From Aquimarina macrocephali JAMB N27 (lineage in GTDB: Bacteria; Bacteroidota; Bacteroidia; Flavobacteriales; Flavobacteriaceae): 64,000 nt of DNA. The notes below the pieces were generated by a model. The model made no database searches. It saw only the letters and a list, made by a program, of their open reading frames with translations, and had not been told where the DNA came from. The position numbers and the translations under genes are program-made. Where the stretch lies: positions 124,001 through 188,000 of the forward strand of contig NZ_JACA01000003.1 of NCBI RefSeq assembly GCF_000520995.1, in the 5' to 3' direction. Positions 1-9,549 of the stretch are shown here, piece by piece. The first letter of the stretch is position 1; each line of letters begins with the position of its first letter.

Positions 1-163
1 TGTTGATAAAACGGGTTTCCATTTTAATATATTTCCTCACAGACTCCCAAGACGAAGTATCAGGTAATTTGACAGTATTCGGAATTTCCTGTTCCTGAGC
101 AAAATTATTAGTACAAAAAATTAAAACAAAAGCTATATTAATAAACTTGAAATGTAATGTCAT
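1..163 (-). CDS. Partial gene: N-terminus of a secreted protein
   Basis: The first 54 codons of a minus-strand gene that runs off the left edge. The ATG is at 163. Residues 1 to about 22 form a Sec signal peptide ending in N-F-A-Q, followed by polar sequence (E-Q-E-I-P-N-T-V). This is the usual flavobacterial export signal, so the product is probably periplasmic or outer-membrane. Too little is present to name a family. Confidence 0.6.
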   Translation of the reverse strand, partial: MTLHFKFINIAFVLIFCTNNFAQEQEIPNTVKLPDTSSWESVRKYIKMETRFIN

Positions 164-235
164 ACTTCCTTAATTTTATTTTGATTGTTAAACCTTGTTT
201 TCAATTAAGTTTTCTGTCATTACAACATACATCAT

Positions 236-1045
236 TTACAAGGTTTTACTTTTTTCTATACTAGGTTTTTTAAATAATGAACTAGAAACTTTTTTCTTAT
301 CTATTTTAGCATTTACAAAATTCATTTCACTTTTAACCTCTCCTACTACACCATCTTTATAAGCTCTCCATTTAAGGGATGTAGGAAGCAATATTCCATT
401 TACATCATTCCAATTTGCATATTCTATGAGGCTTATTTTTTCGCTAGATTCTTTACTGAAAAATGTAACTGTATAGCCTAGAAATTTCATTTTCCCAGAT
501 GGTTTATCAAAATAAAGAAAATAATTGTCTTTGGGTGAATCTCCAATACCATCTCCATAAGATATTTTATAGCCTGCATACGAAATATCACCCACCTTAA
601 GGTCATCTACTTTTTGATATGAAATTCCATCATCACCCAACACAAAAGGCATTGCATAAAAATAGAACATCAAATTATGATAGAAACGAGGATTTCCCTT
701 GAAATAAGTAGAATCCTGCTCTAACCAAGCTTCTTTACCATCAAATCCTAAAACGAATTTATCTGTTTCTACACGTGCATAACGGGTTTTAAGATCGATA
801 GTGTGCTTTTCGTTTCCTTCAGGCTTAGCTATCTCAAAAATCATGCTATTCATTTGATCAAACGCATTGATACCCCCATGAGCTTTAAAAACAGCAGCAA
901 TATCTTCGGGAAAATCTCCAGATCGATCTGGTATAACCTCTTCTTTTTGTTCTTCCTGAACTTTGGTTTCTTTTTCTGGTTTTACTTCTTGTTTACAGGA
1001 GATAATAGTTGTAATCAAAAGTGATACTAGGATAAGATTTTTCAT
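236..1045 (-). CDS. Putative lipoprotein, DUF6503-like
   Basis: A 269-residue protein with a lipoprotein signal peptide; the lipobox cysteine is Cys17 in I-I-S-C-K. A Glu/Lys-rich linker follows (residues about 18-40), then one domain of about 210 residues rich in aromatic residues and alternating beta strands. The overall pattern (F-K-A-H-G-G near residue 55, repeated W and Y in beta strands) resembles the flavobacterial DUF6503 lipoproteins; that match is from memory and not searched. It probably sits in the periplasm, anchored to a membrane. The upstream partial gene lies on the same strand about 70 bp further along. No enzymatic motif is seen. Confidence 0.7.
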   Translation of the reverse strand: MKNLILVSLLITTIISCKQEVKPEKETKVQEEQKEEVIPDRSGDFPEDIAAVFKAHGGINAFDQMNSMIFEIAKPEGNEKHTIDLKTRYARVETDKFVLGFDGKEAWLEQDSTYFKGNPRFYHNLMFYFYAMPFVLGDDGISYQKVDDLKVGDISYAGYKISYGDGIGDSPKDNYFLYFDKPSGKMKFLGYTVTFFSKESSEKISLIEYANWNDVNGILLPTSLKWRAYKDGVVGEVKSEMNFVNAKIDKKKVSSSLFKKPSIEKSKTL

Positions 1046-1116
1046 GATTAAGATTTGTAAATAAGTTAATTCTAGACAATGTAGTCGTATTACTTAAATT
1101 ACCTTACAATACTGTA

Positions 1117-2127
1117 TCACCAGCTTTTTGATTTTTTTAAAATTTCTCCAGATTCATAAACATGGTTTTTATCTGAAAAAGTATAATTCTTATCATTATA
1201 CCTAAAAGTCTTTGCATCTGCACCGTCAACAATTTGTCCATGAAAAAAAACAAGGCTATCATCTTTCACATAGCCATATCCTATTTCTTCAAGAGTTGAC
1301 GCATTGGCTTTTTCAAGAATTTTCCCTTTATAATAAATATTATCATCTATTTTAACAATAGAATTATCATTGTAAAACTGTATTTGATCAGCATTTTTAA
1401 AAGGAATGCGAACTATTCTATCCTTAATATCAAGATCAATGTTATCGGTATGAATATATACATATTCATCATCACGAATACAAAAATAAGCTAAATCAAC
1501 AACCTGAGATACATTTACTTCTGTTCTATATAATGGTTGTTGATACCAATAATAATACACTCCATTTTTATCTTTACAAAACTGACTATTCACGACATCA
1601 AAAGACTCATAATCAACTCCTTGCATTTTTTCATTATTTCTAAAGATAAAATTCTTATCCTTTGCAAAATCATAATTCAGTTGTTCATATGTTTCAGGAT
1701 CTGCATCTTCTAATATTTTAAAACCATCGCCAGTATCACTAATATGATAATAATTATCTACAAGGACATATACATGATTTTTATCTATAGGAACATAACC
1801 AGCTTTTACATCAAAAGAAGGCACATCTACTCCAAAATCAATTATTTTTGATTTAAAATATGCATATTCTTTATCTTTTGCATAATCTCTTCCTAAAACT
1901 TGAAAAGTAGTAAAATCAACATCCATTTCATGCTTCCCTAAAGAAAACCAATTTCCCATAGGGCTGTATATAATTTCATCACCACCCCGTGTATAAAAGT
2001 AAGAATCAGATTTCTCCTCATTTATCAATTTCCCGAATGGATTTAAAAAACGATAGACTCCATATATACCCAGTGTAGTTAGTAGTAGAAAAATCGCGCC
2101 TAATATCATTAATACTTTTTTTATCAT
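1117..2127 (-). CDS. Membrane-anchored DKNYY-repeat protein
   Basis: A 336-residue protein with one N-terminal transmembrane segment (about residues 4-26), followed by a periplasmic region built from imperfect repeats of the form Y-x-F-x-K-D-K-x-x-V-Y/F. Clear copies are D-Y-A-K-D-K-E-Y-A-Y, D-F-A-K-D-K-N-F-I-F, Q-F-C-K-D-K-N-G-V-Y-Y and T-F-S-D-K-N-H-V-Y. This is the DKNYY family signature, whose function is unknown; members are seen as surface or periplasmic repeat proteins. The repeats probably form a beta-rich solenoid or propeller-like fold (inference). It stands alone, with 70-100 bp gaps on both sides. Confidence 0.75.
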   Translation of the reverse strand: MIKKVLMILGAIFLLLTTLGIYGVYRFLNPFGKLINEEKSDSYFYTRGGDEIIYSPMGNWFSLGKHEMDVDFTTFQVLGRDYAKDKEYAYFKSKIIDFGVDVPSFDVKAGYVPIDKNHVYVLVDNYYHISDTGDGFKILEDADPETYEQLNYDFAKDKNFIFRNNEKMQGVDYESFDVVNSQFCKDKNGVYYYWYQQPLYRTEVNVSQVVDLAYFCIRDDEYVYIHTDNIDLDIKDRIVRIPFKNADQIQFYNDNSIVKIDDNIYYKGKILEKANASTLEEIGYGYVKDDSLVFFHGQIVDGADAKTFRYNDKNYTFSDKNHVYESGEILKKSKSW

Positions 2128-2231
2128 TTTGCTATAATATGCTTCATTGTGTCATGAATCAAAAACAAAATTATAAAAAATGATACGTAAATTCATCACT
2201 GTAAACCGTGATTAGGAATGTAATATTGCTA

Positions 2232-3527
2232 TTAGGTTTTCTGCTTTTTCTTTTTTGCAGCAGGAAAGAGCACATTGTTTAGAATTAAACGATATCCCGG
2301 TGAATTAGGATGCAGTTCTAATTCTGTCTTTGGATCGCCAACTCTATGTGTATAATCTTCGGGATCGTGCCCTCCGTAAAAAGTAAAGAATCCTTTTCCC
2401 TTAATACCATGTATATAGCGAGCTTCTGAATTGGTTTTATTTTCACCCAGTACTAATACATTGGATTTAATCTCATTAGGATTATATGCTGTAGTTTGCC
2501 CCATAAATCCTTTGACCAAAGACGTATGATTCTGGCAAAGCATAGTTGGGATAGGGTCCCATTTTGCAGAGAAATCCATCAGCGTAAAATAATCTGTTGT
2601 TTTGGGGATACGGCGTTTTCTAGTCATATCTATTGAAGAAAACTCATATACATTTGGGCTACGCTCTAGTGTAAAGTTCTTAAACGCAAAAGTCTTACTA
2701 TAATCTATCTTAGATTGGTATCCCGGTTCACTAGGATCTCCATCAAACATGGGCTCACAAACATCAACCCCTTCTGCAGCTAAGGCAATCTCAAAACTAT
2801 CTGTAGCACTACACATGGCAAACATAAATCCACCACCAACAACATAGTCTCGAATTTTTAAAGCAACTCCTAGTTTCTCTTGCGAAACTTTTGAATATCC
2901 AAGTTCGGTAGCTAGTTTTTCTGCAGCGGCTTTTTCTCTAATATACCATGGAGCAGCTCTATATGTCGCATAAAACTTACCATATTGTCCTGTAAAATCT
3001 TCGTGATGCAAATGTAACCAGTCATATAAGATCAGGTTATCTTCTAGAACCTCTTTATCATAAATTGTTTTGTAGGGAATTTCTGCAAATGTCAATACCA
3101 TAGTAACCGCATCATCCCAAGGTTGATTTCCTTTGGGAGAATACACTGCTATTTTTGGCGCCTTTTCTAAAACTACGGCCTCCATATTCTGTGAAGGACT
3201 ACTTATTTCTTCTAAAATTTCGTTAGTTTCAGCATCACTAAGTACTTCATACGAAACCCCTCTAATGGTACATTCTTTTCTAATATATTCTGTATCTGGC
3301 AGTAAAAAAGATCCTCCTCTATAGTTTAGCAACCATTTTACTTTAAGATCTTTACTTAATGTCCAATATGTAATCCCATAGGCTTTTAGGTGATTTTGTT
3401 GGCCATCTGCATCCATCGGAATTAGCACATAAGATGCATAAGATTGAAATGTAAATAGAAAAACCAATATAACTACACCAGGGCGAAGCCATCTTTGTTG
3501 TAGTGTGAAAGATTTAAATATCTGCAT
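2232..3527 (-). CDS. Secreted conserved protein (often labelled asparagine synthetase B)
   Basis: I chose the ATG at 3527, five bases beyond the dnaB stop; an upstream in-frame start at 3569 would overlap dnaB and place 14 residues before the signal peptide. The product is about 431 residues with an N-terminal signal peptide ending near S-Y-A-S. The conserved stretch I-P-M-D-A-D-G-Q-Q-N-H-L-K-A-Y-G is typical of a Bacteroidota family often annotated as asparagine synthetase B. No synthetase ATP-pyrophosphatase motif is visible, and the flavodoxin-like segments look closer to glutamine-amidotransferase-like folds, so the label should not be trusted. The C-terminus is lysine-rich. It is probably co-transcribed with dnaB. 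Confidence 0.75.
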   Translation of the reverse strand: MQIFKSFTLQQRWLRPGVVILVFLFTFQSYASYVLIPMDADGQQNHLKAYGITYWTLSKDLKVKWLLNYRGGSFLLPDTEYIRKECTIRGVSYEVLSDAETNEILEEISSPSQNMEAVVLEKAPKIAVYSPKGNQPWDDAVTMVLTFAEIPYKTIYDKEVLEDNLILYDWLHLHHEDFTGQYGKFYATYRAAPWYIREKAAAEKLATELGYSKVSQEKLGVALKIRDYVVGGGFMFAMCSATDSFEIALAAEGVDVCEPMFDGDPSEPGYQSKIDYSKTFAFKNFTLERSPNVYEFSSIDMTRKRRIPKTTDYFTLMDFSAKWDPIPTMLCQNHTSLVKGFMGQTTAYNPNEIKSNVLVLGENKTNSEARYIHGIKGKGFFTFYGGHDPEDYTHRVGDPKTELELHPNSPGYRLILNNVLFPAAKKKKQKT

Positions 3528-3531
3528 TATT

Positions 3532-5079
3532 TTAGAAAGGTACTTCGTCGTCATCATCGCTAGAGTCATTTATGCTACTCCCAAAGGCTTCATCTGCACT
3601 AGGAAGATGACTTGTACTAAGTGGTTCATCTTCACTACCATCATTCATTTTAGAATGAAATTCGAAAGGAGTACTAAAATCATCTAAGTTATCAAATTTA
3701 CCCAAGTGACCAACAAATTTTAACCTAATATTGTCTAAACCACCATTACGGTGCTTTGCTACAATGAATTCTCCTTGCCCTTGAGTTGGTGATCTTTCTT
3801 CATCATCCCATTCATCAATTTTATAATATTCTGGTCTATAAATAAAAGATACAATATCTGCATCCTGTTCTATCGCTCCAGATTCACGAAGGTCACTAAG
3901 TAGTGGTCTTTTACTTCCACCACGGGTTTCTACGGCCCTTGACAGCTGTGATAATGCAATTACTGGTACACTTAATTCTTTTGCCAGAGCTTTCAGGTTA
4001 CGAGAAATAGTAGAAATTTCCTGTTCCCTATTTCCATTTTTCCCTGTACCTCCTGCTGTCATCAACTGCAAATAATCAATGACAATCATTTTTATACCAT
4101 GCTGAGATGAGAGACGGCGGGCTTTTGCTCTAAGGTCAAAAATTGAAAGAGATGGAGTATCATCAATAAACAACGGTGCTTTTTCCAGGTCTTTTACTTT
4201 TACATTAAGCTGTTCCCATTCGTGTTTTTCTAACTTACCAGTACGCAACTTCTCTGAAGAGAGGCCGGTTTCAGAAGATATCAAACGTGTAATCAGCTGT
4301 ACTGAAGACATCTCTAATGAAAAGAATGCTACAGGAATATTTTGCCCTACAGCCATATTTCTGGCCATAGAAAGGGTTAAAGCTGTTTTTCCCATACCCG
4401 GACGGGCAGCCACAATGATTAAATCACTTGGCTGCCAACCCGAAGTTAATTTGTCTACCTTATCGAAGCCAGACGGGATTCCACTTAATCCTTCTTTGTT
4501 TGAAATTTCCTGTATTTTTTTCTTTGCCTGTATAACCAGATTTTGTGCAGTCTCTGTAGATCGTTTTATATTTCCTTGTGTTACCTCATACAATCTGGAT
4601 TCTGCCATATCGAGAAGGTCAAAAACGTCTGTAGTCTCATCGTAGGATTCTTCAATAATTTCATTCGAAATTTTAATCAAACTTCGCTGTATATATTTCT
4701 GAAGAATTATTCTGGCATGAAACTCTATATGCGCAGAAGATGCCACTTTTTGGGTTAATTGTACCAAATAATAATCTCCTCCGGCCAATTCTAATCTCGA
4801 ATCCTTCTTTAGCTGGCTAGAAACCGTTAATAAGTCTATTGGCTCAGAGTTTTCGAATAGTTTAAATATTGCTTCAAAAATGTATTGATGTGCTTCTCTA
4901 TAAAAAACATCGGGATTAAGTATGTCAATAATTTCGTCGACCCCTTTCTTATCAATCATCATTGCTCCAAGCACAACTTCCTCTAAATCAACCGCTTGAG
5001 GAGGTATTTTTCCTTTTTCAAGCGAAATTACGTTCCCCCGATCGTAATTTATTTGCTTAGTTTGCTTTACTTTTTCCAT
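3532..5079 (-). CDS. dnaB: Replicative DNA helicase DnaB
   Basis: The hexameric helicase that unwinds DNA at the replication fork. The start is set at the Met beginning M-E-K-V-K-Q-T-K-Q (5079), because the 15 residues upstream are not family-like; this gives 515 residues. The N-terminal DnaB domain (about residues 20-135) is followed by a RecA-like core with Walker A G-M-G-K-T near residues 228-232, Walker B-like V-I-D-Y-L-Q-L, and the conserved L-S-D-L-R-E-S-G-A-I-E-Q-D-A-D motif. No intein is present. The acidic C-terminal tail ends in E-V-P-F. It lies just upstream of the secreted protein ending at 2232. Confidence 0.97.
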   Translation of the reverse strand: MEKVKQTKQINYDRGNVISLEKGKIPPQAVDLEEVVLGAMMIDKKGVDEIIDILNPDVFYREAHQYIFEAIFKLFENSEPIDLLTVSSQLKKDSRLELAGGDYYLVQLTQKVASSAHIEFHARIILQKYIQRSLIKISNEIIEESYDETTDVFDLLDMAESRLYEVTQGNIKRSTETAQNLVIQAKKKIQEISNKEGLSGIPSGFDKVDKLTSGWQPSDLIIVAARPGMGKTALTLSMARNMAVGQNIPVAFFSLEMSSVQLITRLISSETGLSSEKLRTGKLEKHEWEQLNVKVKDLEKAPLFIDDTPSLSIFDLRAKARRLSSQHGIKMIVIDYLQLMTAGGTGKNGNREQEISTISRNLKALAKELSVPVIALSQLSRAVETRGGSKRPLLSDLRESGAIEQDADIVSFIYRPEYYKIDEWDDEERSPTQGQGEFIVAKHRNGGLDNIRLKFVGHLGKFDNLDDFSTPFEFHSKMNDGSEDEPLSTSHLPSADEAFGSSINDSSDDDDEVPF

Positions 5080-5197
5080 GACTACGAATGTAAAAAAATT
5101 GTAAAAAGATGTACCTAAATACAAAGATACGAATGTCCACCAGTCTTCAACAAATGAACTGTTAATAACTTAATTTTATTGTTAATAAGCATAAAAA

Positions 5198-5222
5198 AAT
5201 CTGAAGCTTACAACTTCAGATT
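5198..5222 (-). terminator. Rho-independent terminator after accA
   Basis: A perfect 9-bp stem (AATCTGAAG / CTTCAGATT) with a 7-nt loop. Read on the minus strand it is followed by a run of seven T residues. It lies 28 bp beyond the accA stop. Confidence 0.85.
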
Positions 5223-5249
5223 CAGGTAGTAAGTGATTCCCTTTAGGGG

Positions 5250-6203
5250 TTAGTCTTTAAAGACTCCCATATTAGCATACTTTTCCATTCGCTTTTCAAC
5301 CAATTCTTCTGGTGATAAGTTTTTTAATTCTTCAAAAGATGCTAATATTTTATCCCGTACTGTTTTAAAGGTAGTTTCTCGATCACTATGTGCTCCTCCA
5401 AGTGGTTCTTTAACGATTTCATCAACCACCTTAAGATTAACGCTATCTTTTGCTGTAAGTTTTAATGCTTCTGCTGCTTGTTCTTTCTGATCCCAGCTTC
5501 TCCATAATATAGAAGAGCAATTTTCTGGAGATATCACAGAGTACCATGCGTTTTCGAGCATCAATACTTTATCTCCTACTCCTATTCCTAATGCTCCTCC
5601 ACTAGCTCCTTCTCCTATAATCACAACAATAACCGGTACTTTAAGGCGAGTCATTTCGAGTATATTACGAGCAATTGCTTCTCCTTGGCCACGTTCTTCT
5701 GCTTCTAATCCAGGGTAAGCTCCAGGAGTATCAATAAAAGTAACTACCGGAATATCAAATTTTTCTGCACTTTTCATTAAACGAAGTGCTTTACGATATC
5801 CTTCTGGGTTTGCCATTCCGAAATTACGGTATTGTCTGGTCTTGGTATTGTATCCTTTTTGTTGACCAACAAACATAAAACTTTGGTCTCCTATTTTTCC
5901 TAAACCACCAATCATGGCCTTATCATCCTTTACATTTCGATCGCCATGCAGTTCTAAAAAGGATTCACCACAAATTGCATCTACATAATCTAAAGTATAT
6001 GGTCTAGAAGGGTGCCTTGACAGCTGAACTCGTTGCCATGGCGTAAGGTTTTTATATATTTCTTTTTTAGTTTCTTTTAGCTTTTTTTCAATTTGCTTAC
6101 ACGTATCGGTAACATCGACTTCGCTTTCTTCACCGATAGCACAAGCCTTCTCAAATTGTTCTTCGAGTTCCTTAATGGGGAGTTCAAATTCTAAATATTC
6201 CAT
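5250..6203 (-). CDS. accA: Acetyl-CoA carboxylase carboxyltransferase subunit alpha
   Basis: The 317-residue alpha subunit of the carboxyltransferase, which with AccD transfers CO2 from carboxybiotin to acetyl-CoA to make malonyl-CoA for fatty-acid synthesis. Length and sequence are typical: an N-terminal helical region (residues 1-60), then the crotonase-like core with L-H-G-D-R, T-P-G-A-Y-P-G and the oxyanion glycines [10 protein letters not shown]. The start M-E-Y-L-E-F-E-L-P matches the family. It has its own terminator at 5198-5222. accD is not in the window. Confidence 0.97.
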   Translation of the reverse strand: MEYLEFELPIKELEEQFEKACAIGEESEVDVTDTCKQIEKKLKETKKEIYKNLTPWQRVQLSRHPSRPYTLDYVDAICGESFLELHGDRNVKDDKAMIGGLGKIGDQSFMFVGQQKGYNTKTRQYRNFGMANPEGYRKALRLMKSAEKFDIPVVTFIDTPGAYPGLEAEERGQGEAIARNILEMTRLKVPVIVVIIGEGASGGALGIGVGDKVLMLENAWYSVISPENCSSILWRSWDQKEQAAEALKLTAKDSVNLKVVDEIVKEPLGGAHSDRETTFKTVRDKILASFEELKNLSPEELVEKRMEKYANMGVFKD

Positions 6204-6254
6204 ATCAAGAATATATTTTATATTAACTAGGGTTAGCCGACAAATATAAAAACT

Positions 6255-7184
6255 TTACTTCGTAATGTTACGCAAAGTTCCTTCTCTTTTTCTTTTTTTA
6301 GCATTTTTGAATATTCCGTTTAAAACAACTGTGCTAAGAATAATCGCTGCACCATAGTAGAACTGGGGGTTCATCTTTTCTGCCTCTCCAAAAATCAGAA
6401 AAGCTAATAGTATTCCATATACAGGTTCTAGGTTGGTCGTTAACATTACTGTATATGGAGTCAAATATTTCATTACCTGTACAGAACCTATAAAAGCATA
6501 AGCAGTACAAACCGACGCCAATAATAACATATACATCCAATCCGAAGTTGTTAATTGAAAAAACGAAACTGTAAATCCTTCGGTTGTGCCAAATATTGTT
6601 GCCCCTAACAAATATACAGTTACAATCCCTACACCACTTAATAATTCATAAAATGAGATTACAGATGGATTATATTGTTGTGCTACTTTACCATTTATTA
6701 AGGAAAAAACCGACGATAAGAAAGCAGAACACAATGCATAAATAATGCCTATAAAGTAATCCCCTTCAACTTTAAAAATAATATACAGTCCTGTAATCAC
6801 TAAAAGCCCGAAAAGAATCTCATACCATATTACCTTTCTTTTATAAAAAATGGGCTCCAAAATCGAAGTAAAAAAAGCTCCAGTAGACATCATGGACAGT
6901 GTTATAGATACATTAGAAACTTTGATTGCTGCAAAAAAAGTAATCCAGTGTAACGCTATAACAATTCCAGCCAAAAAAAGTGTAAAAAATAATTTTCTTG
7001 AAACCGCTAATGGTAATTTTTTGAAATAAATGTAAACATAAATAAATACCGAAGCCAGAAGCATTCTATACCAAACCAGCGGTAATGCTTCGATAGATAT
7101 CAATTCTCCAAGAATAGCAGTGAATCCCCATATAAACACTATAAAATGTAAATGCAGGTAATTAAAAAGTTTAGCGTTTGGCAT
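6255..7184 (-). CDS. EamA/DMT-family permease
   Basis: A 309-residue, very hydrophobic protein with about ten predicted transmembrane segments in two EamA halves. Conserved features include W-G-F-T-A-I-L-G near the start and the L-E-P-V-Y-G motif in the second half (around residue 255). Drug/metabolite transporters of this kind export small metabolites; the substrate cannot be read from sequence. Its start overlaps the end of the LptF/LptG permease gene by 14 bp, so the two are probably co-transcribed. The C-terminus is basic (K-K-R-K-R). Confidence 0.88.
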   Translation of the reverse strand: MPNAKLFNYLHLHFIVFIWGFTAILGELISIEALPLVWYRMLLASVFIYVYIYFKKLPLAVSRKLFFTLFLAGIVIALHWITFFAAIKVSNVSITLSMMSTGAFFTSILEPIFYKRKVIWYEILFGLLVITGLYIIFKVEGDYFIGIIYALCSAFLSSVFSLINGKVAQQYNPSVISFYELLSGVGIVTVYLLGATIFGTTEGFTVSFFQLTTSDWMYMLLLASVCTAYAFIGSVQVMKYLTPYTVMLTTNLEPVYGILLAFLIFGEAEKMNPQFYYGAAIILSTVVLNGIFKNAKKRKREGTLRNITK

Positions 7185-8241
7185 TGTATAAAAGATAAAT
7201 AGCTAAGATTCCAAAGGATATATTAGGAAACCATACAGCAACTATTGGTGGAAAATCAGATTGGTTGGCCAATGTACCTAAAACTTTATCAAAAAAGATA
7301 AAAACAAATGCTAATGAAATACCAACAGCCAAGTTAACTCCCATTCCTCCTCTTCTTTTCATAGAAGAAACAGCTACACCAATAATGGTAAGAATAAATG
7401 CAGACACTGGTATACTCCATCTTTTATAAGCTACAACTTTATATCTATTAATATCAGACGACCCTCTTTTACTTTCTTTTTCGATAAACTTACTTAACTC
7501 TGCATAATTAAGAGTCTCTGCCACATACGTAACTGGGGTAAATTCATCTATATTAAAAGGCAAGACAGTATCCTTTGTTTTAGCCTTTTCAATAATATCT
7601 TTATTTTCTAATACAGTTCGTTTTACATAACCTCTCAATTCATAGATACTATCTCTAAACACGATTCTTCTTGCCGAAATCTTTATCTTTAATCTATTAC
7701 CATCAAAATATTCTAATGTAAAATTAGTAGCCGATTTATCTAAAGGTTTAAAGTTATTGGCATATAAAAACATACTATCATTAAGTTGTCGATATACGTT
7801 TTTAGTTTCCTGTACTTTTTTACCTTTTTTAAGGTAAGAATATTTAAATTCATTAAATCCCTGACTAGCTTTTGGAGCCAAAAACAATCCCATAGCTAAT
7901 GCTCCAAAACAAATAATAATCGCACCTATCATATAGGGTCTAAGAAACCTCCAGAATGAAACTCCTGAGCTTAAAAAAGCTATAATTTCTGTTTTGTTAG
8001 CGAGTTTAGAAGTAAACCAAATTACGGATAAGAATACGAAGAGAGGAAATAGCAAATTGGCAAAATAAACGGTAAAGTCAAGATAATACTCTATTACAGC
8101 ATCAAGAGGAACCTGATGCTCCAGCATATTATCTATTTTTTCTGAAAGATCTACTATTATTCCAATAGGGATAAAAAGCAGAATCATTGTAAAAAATGTT
8201 CCCAGATATCTTTTAAGTATGTACCAGTCCAGTATTTTCAA
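7171..8241 (-). CDS. LptF/LptG-family lipopolysaccharide export permease
   Basis: A 356-residue inner-membrane permease of the Lpt bridge that passes LPS from the inner membrane to the outer membrane together with LptB and LptC. It starts with the typical M-K-I-L-D-W-Y-I-L-K-R-Y-L, has three N-terminal transmembrane helices, a periplasmic beta-jellyroll region (about residues 130-260), and three C-terminal helices including S-M-K-R-R-G-G-M-G. LptG is more likely than LptF from the start and length, but I have not compared them formally. It lies between tgt (1 bp gap) and the EamA gene (14 bp overlap), suggesting one operon. Confidence 0.92.
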   Translation of the reverse strand: MKILDWYILKRYLGTFFTMILLFIPIGIIVDLSEKIDNMLEHQVPLDAVIEYYLDFTVYFANLLFPLFVFLSVIWFTSKLANKTEIIAFLSSGVSFWRFLRPYMIGAIIICFGALAMGLFLAPKASQGFNEFKYSYLKKGKKVQETKNVYRQLNDSMFLYANNFKPLDKSATNFTLEYFDGNRLKIKISARRIVFRDSIYELRGYVKRTVLENKDIIEKAKTKDTVLPFNIDEFTPVTYVAETLNYAELSKFIEKESKRGSSDINRYKVVAYKRWSIPVSAFILTIIGVAVSSMKRRGGMGVNLAVGISLAFVFIFFDKVLGTLANQSDFPPIVAVWFPNISFGILAIYLLYNAKR

Positions 8242-8242
8242 T

Positions 8243-9373
8243 CTATAATCTTTTATCCATTTGTTTAACCATCATATTCTTCCAGGAATTAAAATCACCG
8301 GCTAAGATATGTTTTCTAGCTTCGCGAACCAACCATAAGTAGAAACCTAAATTATGTATTGTTGCTATTTGTTTTCCTAATAATTCATTTACTGAAAAAA
8401 GATGTTTTAAATATGCCTTAGAATACTCTGTGTCTACAAAAGTGATAGCCATGTCATCTATTGCAGAAAAATCATCTTCCCATTTTTTATTTTTTATGTT
8501 AATAGTTCCATGTGCTGTAAATAACATCCCATTACGTGCATTACGTGTGGGCATTACACAATCAAACATATCTACACCAAGAGCAATATTTTCTAAAATA
8601 TTAATAGGTGTTCCTACTCCCATTAAATACCTTGGTTTATCTTCTGGCAAAATATCCGTTACTACTTCTGTCATCGCATACATTTCTTCTGCCGGTTCTC
8701 CTACAGACAACCCTCCAATTGCATTACCAACGGCCCCAGCATTCGCTATATATTCTGCCGATTGTTTTCTAAGATCTTTATACGTACTTCCCTGTACTAT
8801 TGGAAAAAAAGCCTGATCATACCCATACTTAACCGGAATTTTTTCTAAATGTTGCATACAACGATCTAACCATCTGTGTGTCATATGCATACTTCTTTTT
8901 GCATATTGATAATCACAAGGATAAGGGGTACACTCATCAAATGCCATGATGATATCTGCCCCAATAGTACGCTGAATTTCCATTACATTTTCTGGAGTAA
9001 ACACATGAAATGAACCATCAATATGGGACTTAAACTTCACTCCTTCTTCTTTTATTTTTCGATTAGCAGATAAAGAATATACCTGATAACCTCCACTATC
9101 GGTAAGGATATTTCGATCCCAGTTCATAAACTTATGTAATCCTCCTGCTTTTTCTAAAATAGGAGTTTGAGGTCGTAGATATAAATGATATGTATTTCCT
9201 AAAATAATATCGGGATTAATATCGTTTTTTAATTCTCTTTGATGTACTCCTTTTACGGTAGCAACTGTTCCTACCGGCATAAAAATTGGTGTTTCTATAA
9301 CACCGTGATCTGTACTTATTTTACCTGCTCTCGCTTTACTTAGAGAGTCTTTGGACAAAAGGTCAAATTGCAT
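8243..9373 (-). CDS. tgt: tRNA-guanine(34) transglycosylase without the zinc cysteines
   Basis: A 376-residue enzyme that exchanges G34 in GUN anticodons for the queuosine precursor preQ1. The catalytic regions are intact: T-D-S-G-G-Y-Q-V, M-A-F-D-E-C-T-P, and D-C-V-M-P-T-R-N-A-R-N-G. In most bacterial Tgt a C-x-C-x2-C motif precedes Y-S-R-A-Y-L-H-H-L and binds zinc. Here that stretch reads A-I-T-F-V-D-T-E-Y-S-K-A-Y-L-K-H-L, with no cysteines, although the later T-I-H-N-L histidine remains. I recall the same loss in other Bacteroidota, so it is probably a lineage trait and not decay. It heads the tgt-lptG-eamA run. Confidence 0.95.
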   Translation of the reverse strand: MQFDLLSKDSLSKARAGKISTDHGVIETPIFMPVGTVATVKGVHQRELKNDINPDIILGNTYHLYLRPQTPILEKAGGLHKFMNWDRNILTDSGGYQVYSLSANRKIKEEGVKFKSHIDGSFHVFTPENVMEIQRTIGADIIMAFDECTPYPCDYQYAKRSMHMTHRWLDRCMQHLEKIPVKYGYDQAFFPIVQGSTYKDLRKQSAEYIANAGAVGNAIGGLSVGEPAEEMYAMTEVVTDILPEDKPRYLMGVGTPINILENIALGVDMFDCVMPTRNARNGMLFTAHGTINIKNKKWEDDFSAIDDMAITFVDTEYSKAYLKHLFSVNELLGKQIATIHNLGFYLWLVREARKHILAGDFNSWKNMMVKQMDKRL

Positions 9374-9549
9374 AATTCCTGTTTGATGGAGCGCAAAGAT
9401 AACTAACTAAAATCACATTGATCAACTTAGGTTTTCTAAAACTTTTTGTTATTAACATTAGTTTCTTAATTAAAAGCAGTCTATACATTTTGTCACCGCA
9501 TACAAAACCTGTACTTTTGGGGCTTTATTATCAAGAAATTAGCAATATA

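Noticed and set aside
2232..3527. Function as asparagine synthetase
   Set aside because: The family is often so named, but no ATP-pyrophosphatase or Ntn-glutaminase motif is visible, and the protein has an export signal.
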